A stretch of DNA of 64,000 nucleotides from Flavobacterium sp. GSB-24 (GTDB lineage Bacteria; Bacteroidota; Bacteroidia; Flavobacteriales; Flavobacteriaceae): the NCBI RefSeq assembly GCF_027924665.1, contig NZ_AP027043.1:4712001-4776000 (forward strand). The letters run 5' to 3'. This document shows positions 28,101-36,645 of the stretch, in pieces (position 1 is the stretch's first letter; every line of letters starts with the position of its first letter). A program made the position numbers and the translations under genes. The notes under the pieces are model-generated. The model was given only the letters and a program-made list of their open reading frames with translations, searched no databases and was not told where the DNA came from.

Positions 28101-29692
28101 CCCGTTACCTGAACCACAACATCTCCCTTGAAACGAGAAATTGAGTCGTTGATAAATCTCAGTTTTCTTAAATCTGAATTCTCAACATTAATATGAAAAT
28201 CATAACGATTTTCTTTTTTACTTAAGTCTAATAAACCATCAAAATTTAAATTCAGATTCGGATCATTTATCGCAATTTGACCTTTATAATACGGCAGTTT
28301 AAAATTTCCATTTACTACTATATTATTATACGTGTATTTGTTATAATCTAATTTCGAAATATCTCCTTTTATAATAGTATTTAAATACTTTTCTGTAAAA
28401 CCAACTCCATCCACATCCAGATTCAGCGTTGTTCTTCCGATATCCTTTCGGGCTAGAACCGCACCAACATCAAAATTAGTCAGGATAATATTTCCAGAGT
28501 ATGAAGCTTTATCAATAAAATCCATATTATTCATATGAAGATCGACTTGACCGTTTCCGAGATCGGTTGCCATTTTAAAATCTGTTTCTAATGCTGTTGT
28601 AGAAACTTTTGCTTTTCCGACAATATTAAATTTTCCTATTCTTTTAAGTTCTTTCGGAAGTTTTTTACCTAAAACCTCTGGAAGCAAAACCACTAAATTA
28701 TCATAACTTGAAAGCAGTTTATCAAATTTACCGTCCATAAAAAACTTCTGAGTTTTACTGCCCAAAAGATTTTTGAAATTTATAGTTCCATTAATTTTTG
28801 ATCCGTTTGTATCGCTTAATTTTAATTTAGAAAGTGTTAAATTATTTAGCGGACCATCTAATTTTGTTTTTAGTTTAAAATGCTGATTTTTACCTAAGCC
28901 ATCATAAAAATTACGAATATCATTTGTTGCAATCGATGCCGAATCTATTACAACATTAAACTTGACATTGTCTGTAAAATCAATGAAATCTTCTGGTTTA
29001 TAATTTAAAATTGCTAAACCGTAAATTGAAGATCGTTTGGTTGTAATAGCTAAATTCTCAACCTTAATCTGTTTTTTGCTATACGCAAATTTCCCAGCAA
29101 AATTAGAAACATATAAACCACGGTGATCCATAAATGAAAATCGATGAATCCTAGTAGTTACATCTGGTCCATACAATTTAAAATCACTTATATAAGCATT
29201 TAGTTTGGTAAAATCTAAAAATAAAGGCGTTGTTTTATTTTCATCCACAACAGAAAATCTTCCCTTTTCGATGTAAGCATTTTTTGCAGTTAAAAGGAAA
29301 TGTTTTGTTGATTTTTTCTTCGGAGTATTTTTAACCTCAAAGGCTTTTATAAACTTATTGATATTATTTTCGTCTTCGCCTTTATACGTTTTCAGATTAA
29401 AAATTAAACCTGTCAAACGTAAATCGCCAAAAATCAAATCGCCGTCCAGTAGTCTGGTGAAGCTGGCAATATCTGTAGTAATGATATCCGAATAAATCAA
29501 AGTTTTTTTATGATGATCTAAAATCATCACATTTTTCAATTTTACACCTCCAAAAATGTTGATCGCCGTTTTTTCTACACTAATATTTACTTTAAAATCT
29601 TCGTTTAAAGAATTGGTCAGATAGTTGGCAATCTGAGTTTGAACTACAGGAAGTGATAATGTAATAGCTAATGCTAACAAAAGTAAAATCAA
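25166..29692 (-). CDS. tamB: translocation/assembly module TamB (AsmA/VPS13-like lipid bridge)
   Basis: Very long inner-membrane-anchored periplasmic protein (1508 residues) that spans the envelope as a beta-helical groove and moves phospholipids outward or aids outer-membrane protein assembly. It shows an N-terminal membrane helix, a long repetitive beta body rich in Asn, Lys and Asp, and the conserved DUF490 C-terminal region (GTYNFKYGGLIDKKFAVKKG to the end). It finishes with a Lys/Glu-rich tail. The start shown is TTG at 29692, inside the hydrophobic segment. The frame stays open upstream through a basic stretch (KKVKKIISRT) without ATG, GTG or TTG, so the true start is unclear. It diverges from tsaD. 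Confidence 0.88.
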   Translation of the reverse strand: MILLLLALAITLSLPVVQTQIANYLTNSLNEDFKVNISVEKTAINIFGGVKLKNVMILDHHKKTLIYSDIITTDIASFTRLLDGDLIFGDLRLTGLIFNLKTYKGEDENNINKFIKAFEVKNTPKKKSTKHFLLTAKNAYIEKGRFSVVDENKTTPLFLDFTKLNAYISDFKLYGPDVTTRIHRFSFMDHRGLYVSNFAGKFAYSKKQIKVENLAITTKRSSIYGLAILNYKPEDFIDFTDNVKFNVVIDSASIATNDIRNFYDGLGKNQHFKLKTKLDGPLNNLTLSKLKLSDTNGSKINGTINFKNLLGSKTQKFFMDGKFDKLLSSYDNLVVLLPEVLGKKLPKELKRIGKFNIVGKAKVSTTALETDFKMATDLGNGQVDLHMNNMDFIDKASYSGNIILTNFDVGAVLARKDIGRTTLNLDVDGVGFTEKYLNTIIKGDISKLDYNKYTYNNIVVNGNFKLPYYKGQIAINDPNLNLNFDGLLDLSKKENRYDFHINVENSDLRKLRFINDSISRFKGDVVVQVTGNSIENLQGDIFIKDAEYQNPKSNYVFEDLTINSNFDADRLRTITISSNDVVDGKIVGKFRFDQLDKLVMNSVGSLYTNYKPYKVRKGQFLRFNFRVYDKVVEMLYPDINIDSSTVVRGKIDSDLQEFKFRFRSQKITAAKNTFDNIRINIDNKNTLYNAYIELDSIKTPYYKIRDFNLINVTSKDTLFVRSEFKGGNAGEDYFNLDLYHTIDKNKNNIVGIKKSEMKFKDYIWYLNEDSEKDNQIVFDQYFKNFTIDNIILSHENQKIDLNGVIKGSDYKDLVLNFEDVDINKITPLNSKFVFNGNLNGNINYKQNKNVYQPTASIKIDHLVLNKTELGTLNFDISGDETFRKFTVNSSIQNGFTESFRAGGTFAVENKETILDMNLKLEGFNLATLGTVGGDVLSNVRGSVSGNAAVVGNLKKPEINGRLYVEKAGMTVPYLNVDYELSDRTVIDLTNEKFLFRNNQLTDTKYGTKGLLNGSIEHHNFGDWKLDLNITSKRLLALDTKDSDDAAYFGTAFINGSASIRGPVESLFIKVDAKSEKGTEVKIPINNVQSVGESSWIHFVTPKEKFNLANGIVEKTRNYNGLELEFDFDITPDAEVEVILDRNSGHGMKGKGYGSLLFKINTLGKFNMWGDFQAYEGTYNFKYGGLIDKKFAVKKGGSIIWEGNPMRAQLNLEAVYKTQANPAVLLDNTSSFNKKVPVEVVIGLRGDLASPEPNFDIQFPSVSNVLKSEIQYKLDDKDIRQTQALYLLSTGSFMSTDGFSQGDFSGTLTETASSLLGGIIKSDNDKVNIDLNYIAADRRMGQEVDGQFVANISSQVNERITINGKLGVPVGGVNESAIVGDIEILYRVNEDGTMNLRLFNKENDINYIGQGIGYTQGVGISYEVDFDTFSELVNKLFKNHKIEKAVKGSSDDLQDSYLNPDYVNFTSKKDAEKNKKKAEKEEEKKKKDEEKKKKQEPVNNQGLIPDNDY

Positions 29693-29857
29693 CCCAATTA
29701 GGGTTCTAGATATTATTTTCTTTACTTTTTTGATAGCTTCTTTAATTTTAGTTTTCTTTTAAATTTATTTTGAACAGACAAAGAACCGCTGTTTTTGATA
29801 AAAATTCTTTAATTTTGGTCACTTCTTAAATCAAAGAAATATAATAATTTGATTTGT

Positions 29858-29865
29858 CAAATATA
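29858..29865 (-). promoter_or_regulatory. putative -7 promoter element for tamB (TATATTTG)
   Basis: The reverse-strand reading TATATTTG matches TAnnTTTG in the 194-base gap between tamB and tsaD. It would give a leader of about 100-160 bases, depending on where tamB translation really starts. Confidence 0.45.
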
Positions 29866-29886
29866 ATTCAAAATTTGTGCCTTTAT

Positions 29887-30909
29887 ATGCAAAATCCAGA
29901 GGTTTTTATTCTTGCCATCGAAAGTTCATGCGATGATACTGCTGCCGCGGTTTTACATAACGACAAAGTATTGTCAAATGTTGTTGCCAATCAATTAATT
30001 CACAATCAATACGGCGGTGTCGTTCCTGAATTGGCTTCGCGAGCACATCAGCAGAATATTGTTCCAGTTATAGATGCTGCACTTCGTAAAGCAAATGTAC
30101 AAAAAGAACAGTTAAGCGCAATCGCATTTACACAAGGACCAGGCTTAATGGGATCTTTATTAGTTGGAACTTCTTTTAGTAAATCCTTATCATTGGCGTT
30201 AGATATTCCGTTAATTGCTGTAAATCACATGCATGCACATATTTTAGCGCATTTTATTGATGAAGAAGGTTATGATAAACCAGAATTTCCTTTTTTAGCT
30301 TTAACGATTAGCGGCGGACATACACAGATTGTAAAAGTGAACAGCTTTTTTGACATGGAAATCATCGGAGAAACAACAGATGATGCTGTAGGTGAAGCAT
30401 TTGACAAGAGCGCAAAAATCTTAGGACTTCCTTATCCCGGCGGACCATTGATTGACAAATATGCCAAAGAAGGAAATCCGAAAGCGTTTACTTTTACAAA
30501 ACCGAAAGTTCCTGGTTTAGATTTTAGTTTCTCTGGACTAAAAACAGCGATTTTATATTTCATTCAAAAAAATAAACAAGCCAACCCCAATTTTATTGAA
30601 GAAAATCTAAATGATATTTGTGCTTCGATTCAGCATACAATTATCGAAATTTTGATGGATAAAATAAAAATGGCGGTAAAAGAAACCGGAATTACGCAAA
30701 TTGCTATTGGCGGCGGTGTTTCTGCCAATTCAGGCATTAGAACCACATTGAAGGAAACAGAAAGCAAATACGGCTGGAAAACTTTTATTCCGAAATTCGA
30801 ATACACAACAGATAATGCAGCAATGATTGGAATTGTTGGTTATCAAAAATATTTATCAAATCGTTTTGAAACTTCTTCTGTAGTTTCAAAAGCACGAATT
30901 CAATTTTAA
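29887..30909 (+). CDS. tsaD: tRNA N6-adenosine threonylcarbamoyltransferase
   Basis: Universal enzyme that transfers the threonylcarbamoyl group to A37 of ANN-decoding tRNAs, with TsaB and TsaE. The start is set at the ATG 29887 (MQNPEVFILAIESSCDDT); the frame runs 33 bases further up but adds nothing like the family. The metal-binding HxxxH is in HMHAHILAHF near residue 115. Nucleotide-binding loops are ESSCDDTAAAV, SGGHTQIV, GEAFDKSAKILGLPYPGG and IGGGVSANSGIR, with TTDNAAMIG at the end. It has 340 residues. rsmE follows after 3 bases. Confidence 0.96.
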   Translation: MQNPEVFILAIESSCDDTAAAVLHNDKVLSNVVANQLIHNQYGGVVPELASRAHQQNIVPVIDAALRKANVQKEQLSAIAFTQGPGLMGSLLVGTSFSKSLSLALDIPLIAVNHMHAHILAHFIDEEGYDKPEFPFLALTISGGHTQIVKVNSFFDMEIIGETTDDAVGEAFDKSAKILGLPYPGGPLIDKYAKEGNPKAFTFTKPKVPGLDFSFSGLKTAILYFIQKNKQANPNFIEENLNDICASIQHTIIEILMDKIKMAVKETGITQIAIGGGVSANSGIRTTLKETESKYGWKTFIPKFEYTTDNAAMIGIVGYQKYLSNRFETSSVVSKARIQF

Positions 30910-30912
30910 ATC

Positions 30913-31629
30913 ATGCAGTTATTTTTTAATCCGAATATAGACGAAAGCACTCAAAGTTTTTCTTTTGATAAAGAAGAGAGCCGTCATATTATAAAAGTTC
31001 TTAGAAAAAAAGATTCAGATATTCTGCATGTTACAAATGGTTCAGGATTATTGTTTGAAACCCAGATTACATTGGCTTCAGACAGTAAATGCATCGTTGA
31101 AGTACTTTCTATAACAAATGCCGAAAAACCTAAATTTCATTTACACTTAGCCGTCGCGCCAACTAAAATGAATGATCGTTTTGAGTGGTTTCTGGAAAAA
31201 GCAACTGAAATTGGAATTCAGGAAATTACCCCAATTTTTTGCGATCGTTCTGAACGAAAAGTGATTAATAAAGACCGTTTCGAGAAAATTATTCTTTCGG
31301 CAATGAAACAGTGCAACGAAACTTTTCTGCCAAAATTAAATGAAGCGATTTCGTTTAAGGAATTTATCAAAAAACAGCAAAAAGGTTTACAACTGATTGC
31401 GCATTGTGAAGAAACCGATAAAAAATCACTAAAAGAAGTCTTAAAACCAAGCGAAGATGTAACCATTTTAATTGGACCAGAAGGTGACTTTTCTGAGAAA
31501 GAAATTGCATTGGCATTAGAAAATAATTACAAGCCAGTAACTTTAGGAAACACACGTTTAAGAACAGAAACGGCAGCAGTTGTGGCTTGCCATAGTGTTG
31601 TTTTTTTTAATGAAGTTCCTAATAATTAA
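30913..31629 (+). CDS. rsmE: 16S rRNA (uracil-1498-N3)-methyltransferase
   Basis: SPOUT-fold methyltransferase that methylates U1498 of 16S rRNA. An N-terminal PUA-like domain (about 1-70) includes ESRHIIKVLRKK. The knotted SAM domain has VAPTKMNDRFEWFLEKATEI, IGPEGDFSEKEI and the knot motif LGNTRLRTETAAV. The length of 238 residues is normal. It is co-transcribed with tsaD (3-base gap). The next gene lies beyond a 138-base gap that carries a palindromic repeat. Confidence 0.95.
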   Translation: MQLFFNPNIDESTQSFSFDKEESRHIIKVLRKKDSDILHVTNGSGLLFETQITLASDSKCIVEVLSITNAEKPKFHLHLAVAPTKMNDRFEWFLEKATEIGIQEITPIFCDRSERKVINKDRFEKIILSAMKQCNETFLPKLNEAISFKEFIKKQQKGLQLIAHCEETDKKSLKEVLKPSEDVTILIGPEGDFSEKEIALALENNYKPVTLGNTRLRTETAAVVACHSVVFFNEVPNN

Positions 31630-31638
31630 GTTTAATTA

Positions 31639-31747
31639 GTCATTGCGAGGAACGAAGTAATCGCACTTTCAAATTAAATTTACAAAGCTTTGTCAAAGTA
31701 CAAAAGGTCGTATTACTTAGTGAGGCTGCTTCGTTCCTCGCAATGAC
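31639..31747. repeat. palindromic repeat element with 19-bp perfect arms
   Basis: GTCATTGCGAGGAACGAAG at 31639-31657 and its exact reverse complement at 31729-31747 enclose about 71 bases. Partial pairing continues further inward. The interior holds the perfect palindrome ACAAAGCTTTGT and the core TTTGTCAAAGT also seen at 13060. The element fills nearly the whole gap between rsmE and the DUF4159 gene. It resembles a REP/MITE-like dispersed unit; no transposase is encoded. Confidence 0.8.
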
Positions 31748-31767
31748 AGACCGATAATATAAATTAC

Positions 31768-32406
31768 ATGAAAAAAATATTTCTTTTGTTTTTATTGGTT
31801 TCAGTTTCTTCATTTTCACAAGAAATTGCTTTGCTTAAATACAGCGGAGGCGGCGACTGGTATGCCAATCCAACATCACTGCCTAATCTAATCAGTTTTT
31901 GCAATGCTAATATTTATACCCGTATAAAAAGCAAACCTTCGACTGTTGAGCCAAGTAATCCTGATTTATTTTCTTATCCTTTTGTGCACATGACAGGACA
32001 CGGAAATGTAGTTTTCAGCGATTCTGATGTTACCAATCTTAGAAATTACTTAACAGCTGGCGGTTTCTTGCATATTGATGATAATTACGGAATGGATCAA
32101 TTTATTAGAAAAGAGATCAAAAAAATATTTCCGAATAATAATTTAGTTGAAATTCCTGCAAGTCATCCTATTTTTCAAAAACCATTTCCATTCCCAAACG
32201 GATTGCCAAAAATTCACGAACATGACGGAACTCGTCCGCAAGCGTTTGGTATTTTTATCGAAAATAAATTGGTCTTGCTTTATACCTACGAATGCGATTT
32301 GGGCGATGGCTGGGAAGATGCTGAAGTTCATAATGATCCAGCAAATGTTAGAGATAAAGCCCTTAAAATGGGTGCAAACATCATCAATTATATTTTTACT
32401 AATTAA
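31768..32406 (+). CDS. DUF4159 domain secreted protein
   Basis: A 212-residue exported protein with a signal peptide (KKIFLLFLLVSVSSFSQ). The body matches the DUF4159 pattern, a flavodoxin- or ThuA-like fold: VHMTGHGNVVFSDSDVTNLR, GGFLHIDDNYGMDQ and the closing stretch LYTYECDLGDGWED. DUF4159 has no established biochemical role. It is found here between rsmE and a SpoU methyltransferase gene. It may act in the periplasm; no catalytic residues can be named. Confidence 0.82.
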   Translation: MKKIFLLFLLVSVSSFSQEIALLKYSGGGDWYANPTSLPNLISFCNANIYTRIKSKPSTVEPSNPDLFSYPFVHMTGHGNVVFSDSDVTNLRNYLTAGGFLHIDDNYGMDQFIRKEIKKIFPNNNLVEIPASHPIFQKPFPFPNGLPKIHEHDGTRPQAFGIFIENKLVLLYTYECDLGDGWEDAEVHNDPANVRDKALKMGANIINYIFTN

Positions 32407-32464
32407 TGGCTAGTCCTAAGTAATTAGTAATTCATCAATTTTAAAAAACAACATCACCTCTCAA

Positions 32465-32499
32465 CACTAATCACTTTTCACTAATCACTAATTACTTTT
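32465..32499. repeat. 7-base-period array
   Basis: Five consecutive heptads in one phase: CACTAAT, CACTTTT, CACTAAT, CACTAAT, TACTTTT. The array lies between two forward genes and ends 12 bases before the next ATG. Confidence 0.65.
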
Positions 32500-32511
32500 T
32501 TACTAACAAAA

Positions 32512-33009
32512 ATGCAGCTTACTCACGAAGAAAATCAATTTGAAAGAAAAACATTTCCCATCACTTTAGTTTGTGATCATATTTACTTTCAACAGAATAT
32601 TGGTTCTTTATTCAGAATTTCTGAAGCTTTTGGAGTAGAAAATATTATCTTTTTTGGAAAGGATATTCCGCTGACACCTCGTAAAATCAATAAAACTTCT
32701 CGAAGCACTCATCTTCATGTGCCTCATTCTGTGATTGAAGATTTTACCGACCTTCAATCTTTTCTGATCGATAATGATTTTGAAATTATTGCATTAGAAA
32801 TTGCCTTAACTAGTAAACCCTTAAAAGAAGTCGTTATTCCAGAAAACAAAAAAATCGCTCTTTTGATAGGAAGCGAAATCAATGGAATCTCAGACGAACT
32901 TTTAAAGCTTTCACACCAAATTGTCCATATTAATATGTTTGGAAAAAACAGCAGTATGAATGTGGTTCAGGCTGCGAGTATTGCACTTTACGAGCTTACG
33001 TGTAAATAA
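32512..33009 (+). CDS. TrmH/SpoU family RNA 2'-O-methyltransferase
   Basis: SPOUT methyltransferase of 165 residues that methylates a ribose 2'-OH of tRNA or rRNA. The three SpoU motifs are clear: NIGSLFRISEAFGVENI with the catalytic-site Asn and Arg, ALLIGSEINGISDELL, and MNVVQAASIALYEL. It consists of the catalytic domain only, with no extra RNA-binding extension, so it is at the small end of the family. The exact target nucleotide cannot be told from sequence. It is probably in the tsaD-rsmE-DUF4159 transcript, although two repeat-filled gaps lie between them. Confidence 0.9.
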   Translation: MQLTHEENQFERKTFPITLVCDHIYFQQNIGSLFRISEAFGVENIIFFGKDIPLTPRKINKTSRSTHLHVPHSVIEDFTDLQSFLIDNDFEIIALEIALTSKPLKEVVIPENKKIALLIGSEINGISDELLKLSHQIVHINMFGKNSSMNVVQAASIALYELTCK

Positions 33010-33234
33010 TTAATCAATTCTGCTTGTATTTTGAACCATTATTTTGATTTTCAACAATTTGATTTATCGAAATAATCGTTTAACGTACAAATTTTTACGA
33101 CGAAATGCATCAAAAAAAATAAAAATAAAGTAAAATCTTACTAATATTTTTCGTTGATTTTTTGTAAGAACCAGTGTTTGTAAGGCACTGCAAAAATTCC
33201 CACAAAATATTCTTTATAAAATTTTTCTGTAATT

Positions 33235-33242
33235 TATTTTTG
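33235..33242 (+). promoter_or_regulatory. putative -7 promoter element for the M43 protease (TATTTTTG)
   Basis: TATTTTTG matches TAnnTTTG, 60 bases before the ATG at 33303, in a 293-base AT-rich gap that otherwise holds nothing recognisable. Confidence 0.5.
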
Positions 33243-33302
33243 TTATAAAATTGCTGCAATGTTTAACTAATCAACATTTTTATAACAAAAACCCAAATTA
33301 TT

Positions 33303-34262
33303 ATGAAAAAAGTTATTATTACCACATTTGCAGCATTAATGCTCTTTGCTTGTCAAAATGAACAATCTGATTCTAACAGTCCAGATGCAGTAGCAGCTTC
33401 TCGCCGAGGATGTGCTACACAAGACGTTTTAGAAGCACAATTAAAAGCTGATCCTTCATTAGCTATTAGAATGAATGAGATTGAAGCATTTACTGCAAAA
33501 CATTCTCTTACCAATTTTACAGGCCGTTTAGTAAATGGCAAAATCGAAATTCCAGTTGTAGTAAACGTTCTGTATAGAACTGCTGCACAAAATATTTCAG
33601 ATGCACAAATTCAATCGCAGATTGACGTTTTAAACAAAGATTTTAATGCATTAAACTCTGATTTTAATAATGTACCTGCTTTATTCTCTGGAGTTAAAGC
33701 TAATATCGGAATTACATTTGTTTTAGATCAGATCATTAGAAAATCTACTACCAAAACTTCTTGGGGTACAAATGATGCCATGAAAAAAACAGCTCAAGGC
33801 GGACTTGCTCCTACTTCTCCAACAACTAAATTAAACATTTGGACTTGTAACATTGGAGGCGGAATTTTAGGTTACGCACAATTTCCTGGCGGATCTTCAT
33901 CTACAGATGGGGTTGTTATTGACCCACGTTATTTTGGATTATCTGGTTCTGCAAATGCTCCATTTAACTTAGGAAGAACTGCTACTCACGAAGTTGGACA
34001 CTGGATGAACTTACGTCATATCTGGGGAGATGCAACTTGCGGAAGCGACCTTGTTGCCGATACTCCTACTCATAACGCAGAAAACTATGGCGTTCCTGCT
34101 TATCCTCACTATAGTACTTGTTCAGGAAATCCTGTAGAAATGACTATGAACTACATGGATTATGTTGATGATGCTGCAATGTATATGTTCTCAACTGGAC
34201 AAAAAAACAGAATAGCTGCAATATTCACAACTGGAGGTGCTAGAGCTTCATTTGCACAATAA
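33303..34262 (+). CDS. M43 (pappalysin-like) zinc metalloprotease lipoprotein
   Basis: Exported zinc endopeptidase of 319 residues. A lipobox LFAC (MKKVIITTFAALMLFAC) predicts a lipid anchor, followed by a Ser/Asn linker and a short pro-region with RRGCAT. The catalytic motif HEVGHWMNLRH near residue 228 is a full HExxHxxGxxH-type zinc site, with the Met-turn in MNYMDYVDD downstream. Cys pairs (CGSD, YSTC) suit extracellular folding. No type IX secretion C-terminal domain is present, so lipoprotein sorting is more likely than T9SS export. It is a single gene with its own promoter and terminator. Confidence 0.92.
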   Translation: MKKVIITTFAALMLFACQNEQSDSNSPDAVAASRRGCATQDVLEAQLKADPSLAIRMNEIEAFTAKHSLTNFTGRLVNGKIEIPVVVNVLYRTAAQNISDAQIQSQIDVLNKDFNALNSDFNNVPALFSGVKANIGITFVLDQIIRKSTTKTSWGTNDAMKKTAQGGLAPTSPTTKLNIWTCNIGGGILGYAQFPGGSSSTDGVVIDPRYFGLSGSANAPFNLGRTATHEVGHWMNLRHIWGDATCGSDLVADTPTHNAENYGVPAYPHYSTCSGNPVEMTMNYMDYVDDAAMYMFSTGQKNRIAAIFTTGGARASFAQ

Positions 34263-34283
34263 TCAGCAAAAAATTATATGGCA

Positions 34284-34317
34284 AAGCGGGATGTAATACA
34301 TCCCGCTTTTTTTATTT
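34284..34317 (+). terminator. strong terminator after the M43 protease gene
   Basis: GCGGGATGT pairs with ACATCCCGC (9 bp, 3-base loop), followed by seven T, A and three more T. Confidence 0.92.
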
Positions 34318-34369
34318 AAACTCAAATTTTAAAATGCTTTTTCCTATATTTATAGTCTAAAATGAAAAC

Positions 34370-35461
34370 ATGATCACCTCAAAAACTATTTCAAACGGAA
34401 TTTTAAGAGCTTTAGCAACAATCTTAATAATTGGTATAATTTTATACTTTTTATATTCAATTCAAACAGTAATTGTATACTTATGCATTTCATTACTATT
34501 ATGCTTAATTTCAAATCCGTTGGTTTTATTTTTAAAGAATAAATTAAAATTCAGCAATTCTTTAGCTGCTACAACAACGATCATTCTTTTTGTTTTTTTA
34601 ATTGCAGGCTTCATATTATTGTTTGTTCCGTTAATTATTTCTCAGGCCAACAATTTAGCGCTTTTAGATACAGCGCATCTTCAGACAAAATTTATGGAAA
34701 CAGAAAGACATCTTGAGGAATATTTTAATATCCAGCATATTGATTTAAATAAAGTTATAAAGGATTCTAAACTTACTTCCGTACTGGATTTCAGCTATTT
34801 TACAGGATTTCTTAATTCAATACTTAATTTCATGGCCAATATGGGAATGGGATTAGTATCAGTATTTTTTATTACTTTCTTTTTTATTAAAGATCAAACC
34901 GTTTTTAAAGATCAAGCGAGAAGAATACTTCCAGATTCAAATGAAGACAAAATTATAAACTCAATCACCAAAATAAATCATCTATTGACCCGCTATTTTA
35001 TTGGTTTGCTATTGCAGTTGATAGTGGTATTTATTCTATACCTGATTGTATTGCTCATATTCGGAAATAAAAATGCATTTGTAATTGCTTTTTTGTGTGC
35101 CATATTAAATATAATTCCATATTTGGGACCGATTATCGGAACTACTTTGGCTGGAATCTTAACCATGATCAGCATGATCGGACAAGATTTTCAATCGGAA
35201 ATTCTGCCGACTACAATCTATGTAATAATAGGATTTTTAGTCGTTCAGGCTATTGACAATAATATCAGCCAGCCAATAATTTCGTCAAAAAGTGTAAATT
35301 CGCACCCGTTAGAAATATTTTTAATTATTTTAATTAGCGGTATTACGTTTGGAATTGTTGGTATGATCATCGCGGTTCCGGTTTTTACAATGATTAAAGT
35401 AATCTTGAAAGAATTTTTTCCTAACAATAAAATTGTCTCCGTATTAACCGAAAGAATTTAG
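34370..35461 (+). CDS. AI-2E family transporter (PerM-like permease)
   Basis: Integral membrane protein of 363 residues with about eight helices: two early pairs, a soluble middle (about 110-150), then a C-terminal membrane block. The characteristic motif is NIIPYLGPIIGTTLAG near residue 245, followed by DNNISQPIISSKSVNSHPLE, both typical of the family. Relatives export autoinducer-2 or act as Na+/H+ exchangers; the substrate here is unknown. The following methyltransferase begins 2 bases after its stop, so the two are translated from one message. Confidence 0.87.
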   Translation: MITSKTISNGILRALATILIIGIILYFLYSIQTVIVYLCISLLLCLISNPLVLFLKNKLKFSNSLAATTTIILFVFLIAGFILLFVPLIISQANNLALLDTAHLQTKFMETERHLEEYFNIQHIDLNKVIKDSKLTSVLDFSYFTGFLNSILNFMANMGMGLVSVFFITFFFIKDQTVFKDQARRILPDSNEDKIINSITKINHLLTRYFIGLLLQLIVVFILYLIVLLIFGNKNAFVIAFLCAILNIIPYLGPIIGTTLAGILTMISMIGQDFQSEILPTTIYVIIGFLVVQAIDNNISQPIISSKSVNSHPLEIFLIILISGITFGIVGMIIAVPVFTMIKVILKEFFPNNKIVSVLTERI

Positions 35462-35463
35462 CT

Positions 35464-36642
35464 TTGAACACTTCTATTTTGCATCCAGATATTCAGGAAT
35501 TTATAATTCAAAATACTGGTGTAGACTTAACGAAACTAGCCCTTCAGAAAAATCCATTTCCAGAAGCAGACTGGATTGTAATTTTAAATCAAATCGAAGC
35601 GCGTTCTAAAGCAAAAGAAAAACTTCCGACTTGGTTTTCGGCTGCAAATATTATTTATCCAAGCAAAATTTCGGTAGAACAGACTTCTTCAGAAAAAACA
35701 GCTGCTTACAAAGCTGATTTAATTTCTGGTGAAACTTTAGTCGATCTTACAGGCGGTTTTGGTGTTGATGATTATTACTTTTCTAAGAAATTTAAAGCTG
35801 TAACGCACTGCGAAATCAATGAAGATTTATCTGAAATTGTAAAACATAATTTCAATCAGTTAGAGATTAAAAACTGTACTTTTTATGCTGGCGATTCCAT
35901 TCATTTATTAGAAAAATCCGATCAAAAATATGATTGTATTTACATAGATCCTTCGCGAAGAAATGATGCGAAAGGCAAAGTTTTTATGCTGAAAGACTGC
36001 CTGCCAAATGTTCCCGAATTACTTGATTTTTATTTTGAAAAAGCAGATTCTATTTTAATTAAAACTGCGCCTTTGCTGGATATTTCGGCTGGATTGTCTG
36101 AATTGAAAAATGTAAAAAACATTCATGTCATTGCACTGGAAAATGAGGTTAAAGAATTACTTTTTGAAATTCACAAAAATTATTCAAGTGAAATAAAATT
36201 AAAGACTGCCAATATTTTAAAAGAGACAACCGAAACTTTTGAGTTTGTTTTAGGCGAAATTTCTTTTCCTATTTATGATTTTCCGCAGAAATATCTTTAT
36301 GAACCCAATTCGGCTATTATGAAATCTGGCGGTTTTGATGAAGTAAGTGCTGTTTTTCAAATTAACAAACTTCACAAACATTCCCATTTGTACAGTTCAG
36401 AGAACTTAATTGATTTTCCGGGAAGAAGATTTGAAATCCAAAAAGTGATTCCGTACAATAAAAACGAAATGAAAAATGAACTTGCGAATCAGCAGGCGAA
36501 TATCACAACGCGTAATTTTCCAGAAACGGTGGAAAATATTAGAAAAAAATGGAAAATAAAAAATGGCGGGAATTTGTATTGTTTTTTTACAACCGATGTA
36601 AAAGATAACAAAATAGTTTTAATTTGCAGCAAAATAATCTAA
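35464..36642 (+). CDS. class I SAM-dependent methyltransferase, THUMP-like
   Basis: Rossmann-fold methyltransferase of 392 residues, probably acting on RNA. It starts at TTG 35464, directly after the permease stop. The SAM-binding motif is LVDLTGGFGVDDYYF, the acidic loop is THCEINEDLSEI, and the catalytic-region motif YIDPSRRNDAKGKVF is typical of this group. A C-terminal small domain (about 320-392) corresponds to the THUMP-like region. The target is not established. The next small secreted protein gene starts after a 3-base gap. Confidence 0.82.
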   Translation: MNTSILHPDIQEFIIQNTGVDLTKLALQKNPFPEADWIVILNQIEARSKAKEKLPTWFSAANIIYPSKISVEQTSSEKTAAYKADLISGETLVDLTGGFGVDDYYFSKKFKAVTHCEINEDLSEIVKHNFNQLEIKNCTFYAGDSIHLLEKSDQKYDCIYIDPSRRNDAKGKVFMLKDCLPNVPELLDFYFEKADSILIKTAPLLDISAGLSELKNVKNIHVIALENEVKELLFEIHKNYSSEIKLKTANILKETTETFEFVLGEISFPIYDFPQKYLYEPNSAIMKSGGFDEVSAVFQINKLHKHSHLYSSENLIDFPGRRFEIQKVIPYNKNEMKNELANQQANITTRNFPETVENIRKKWKIKNGGNLYCFFTTDVKDNKIVLICSKII

Positions 36643-36645
36643 ACA

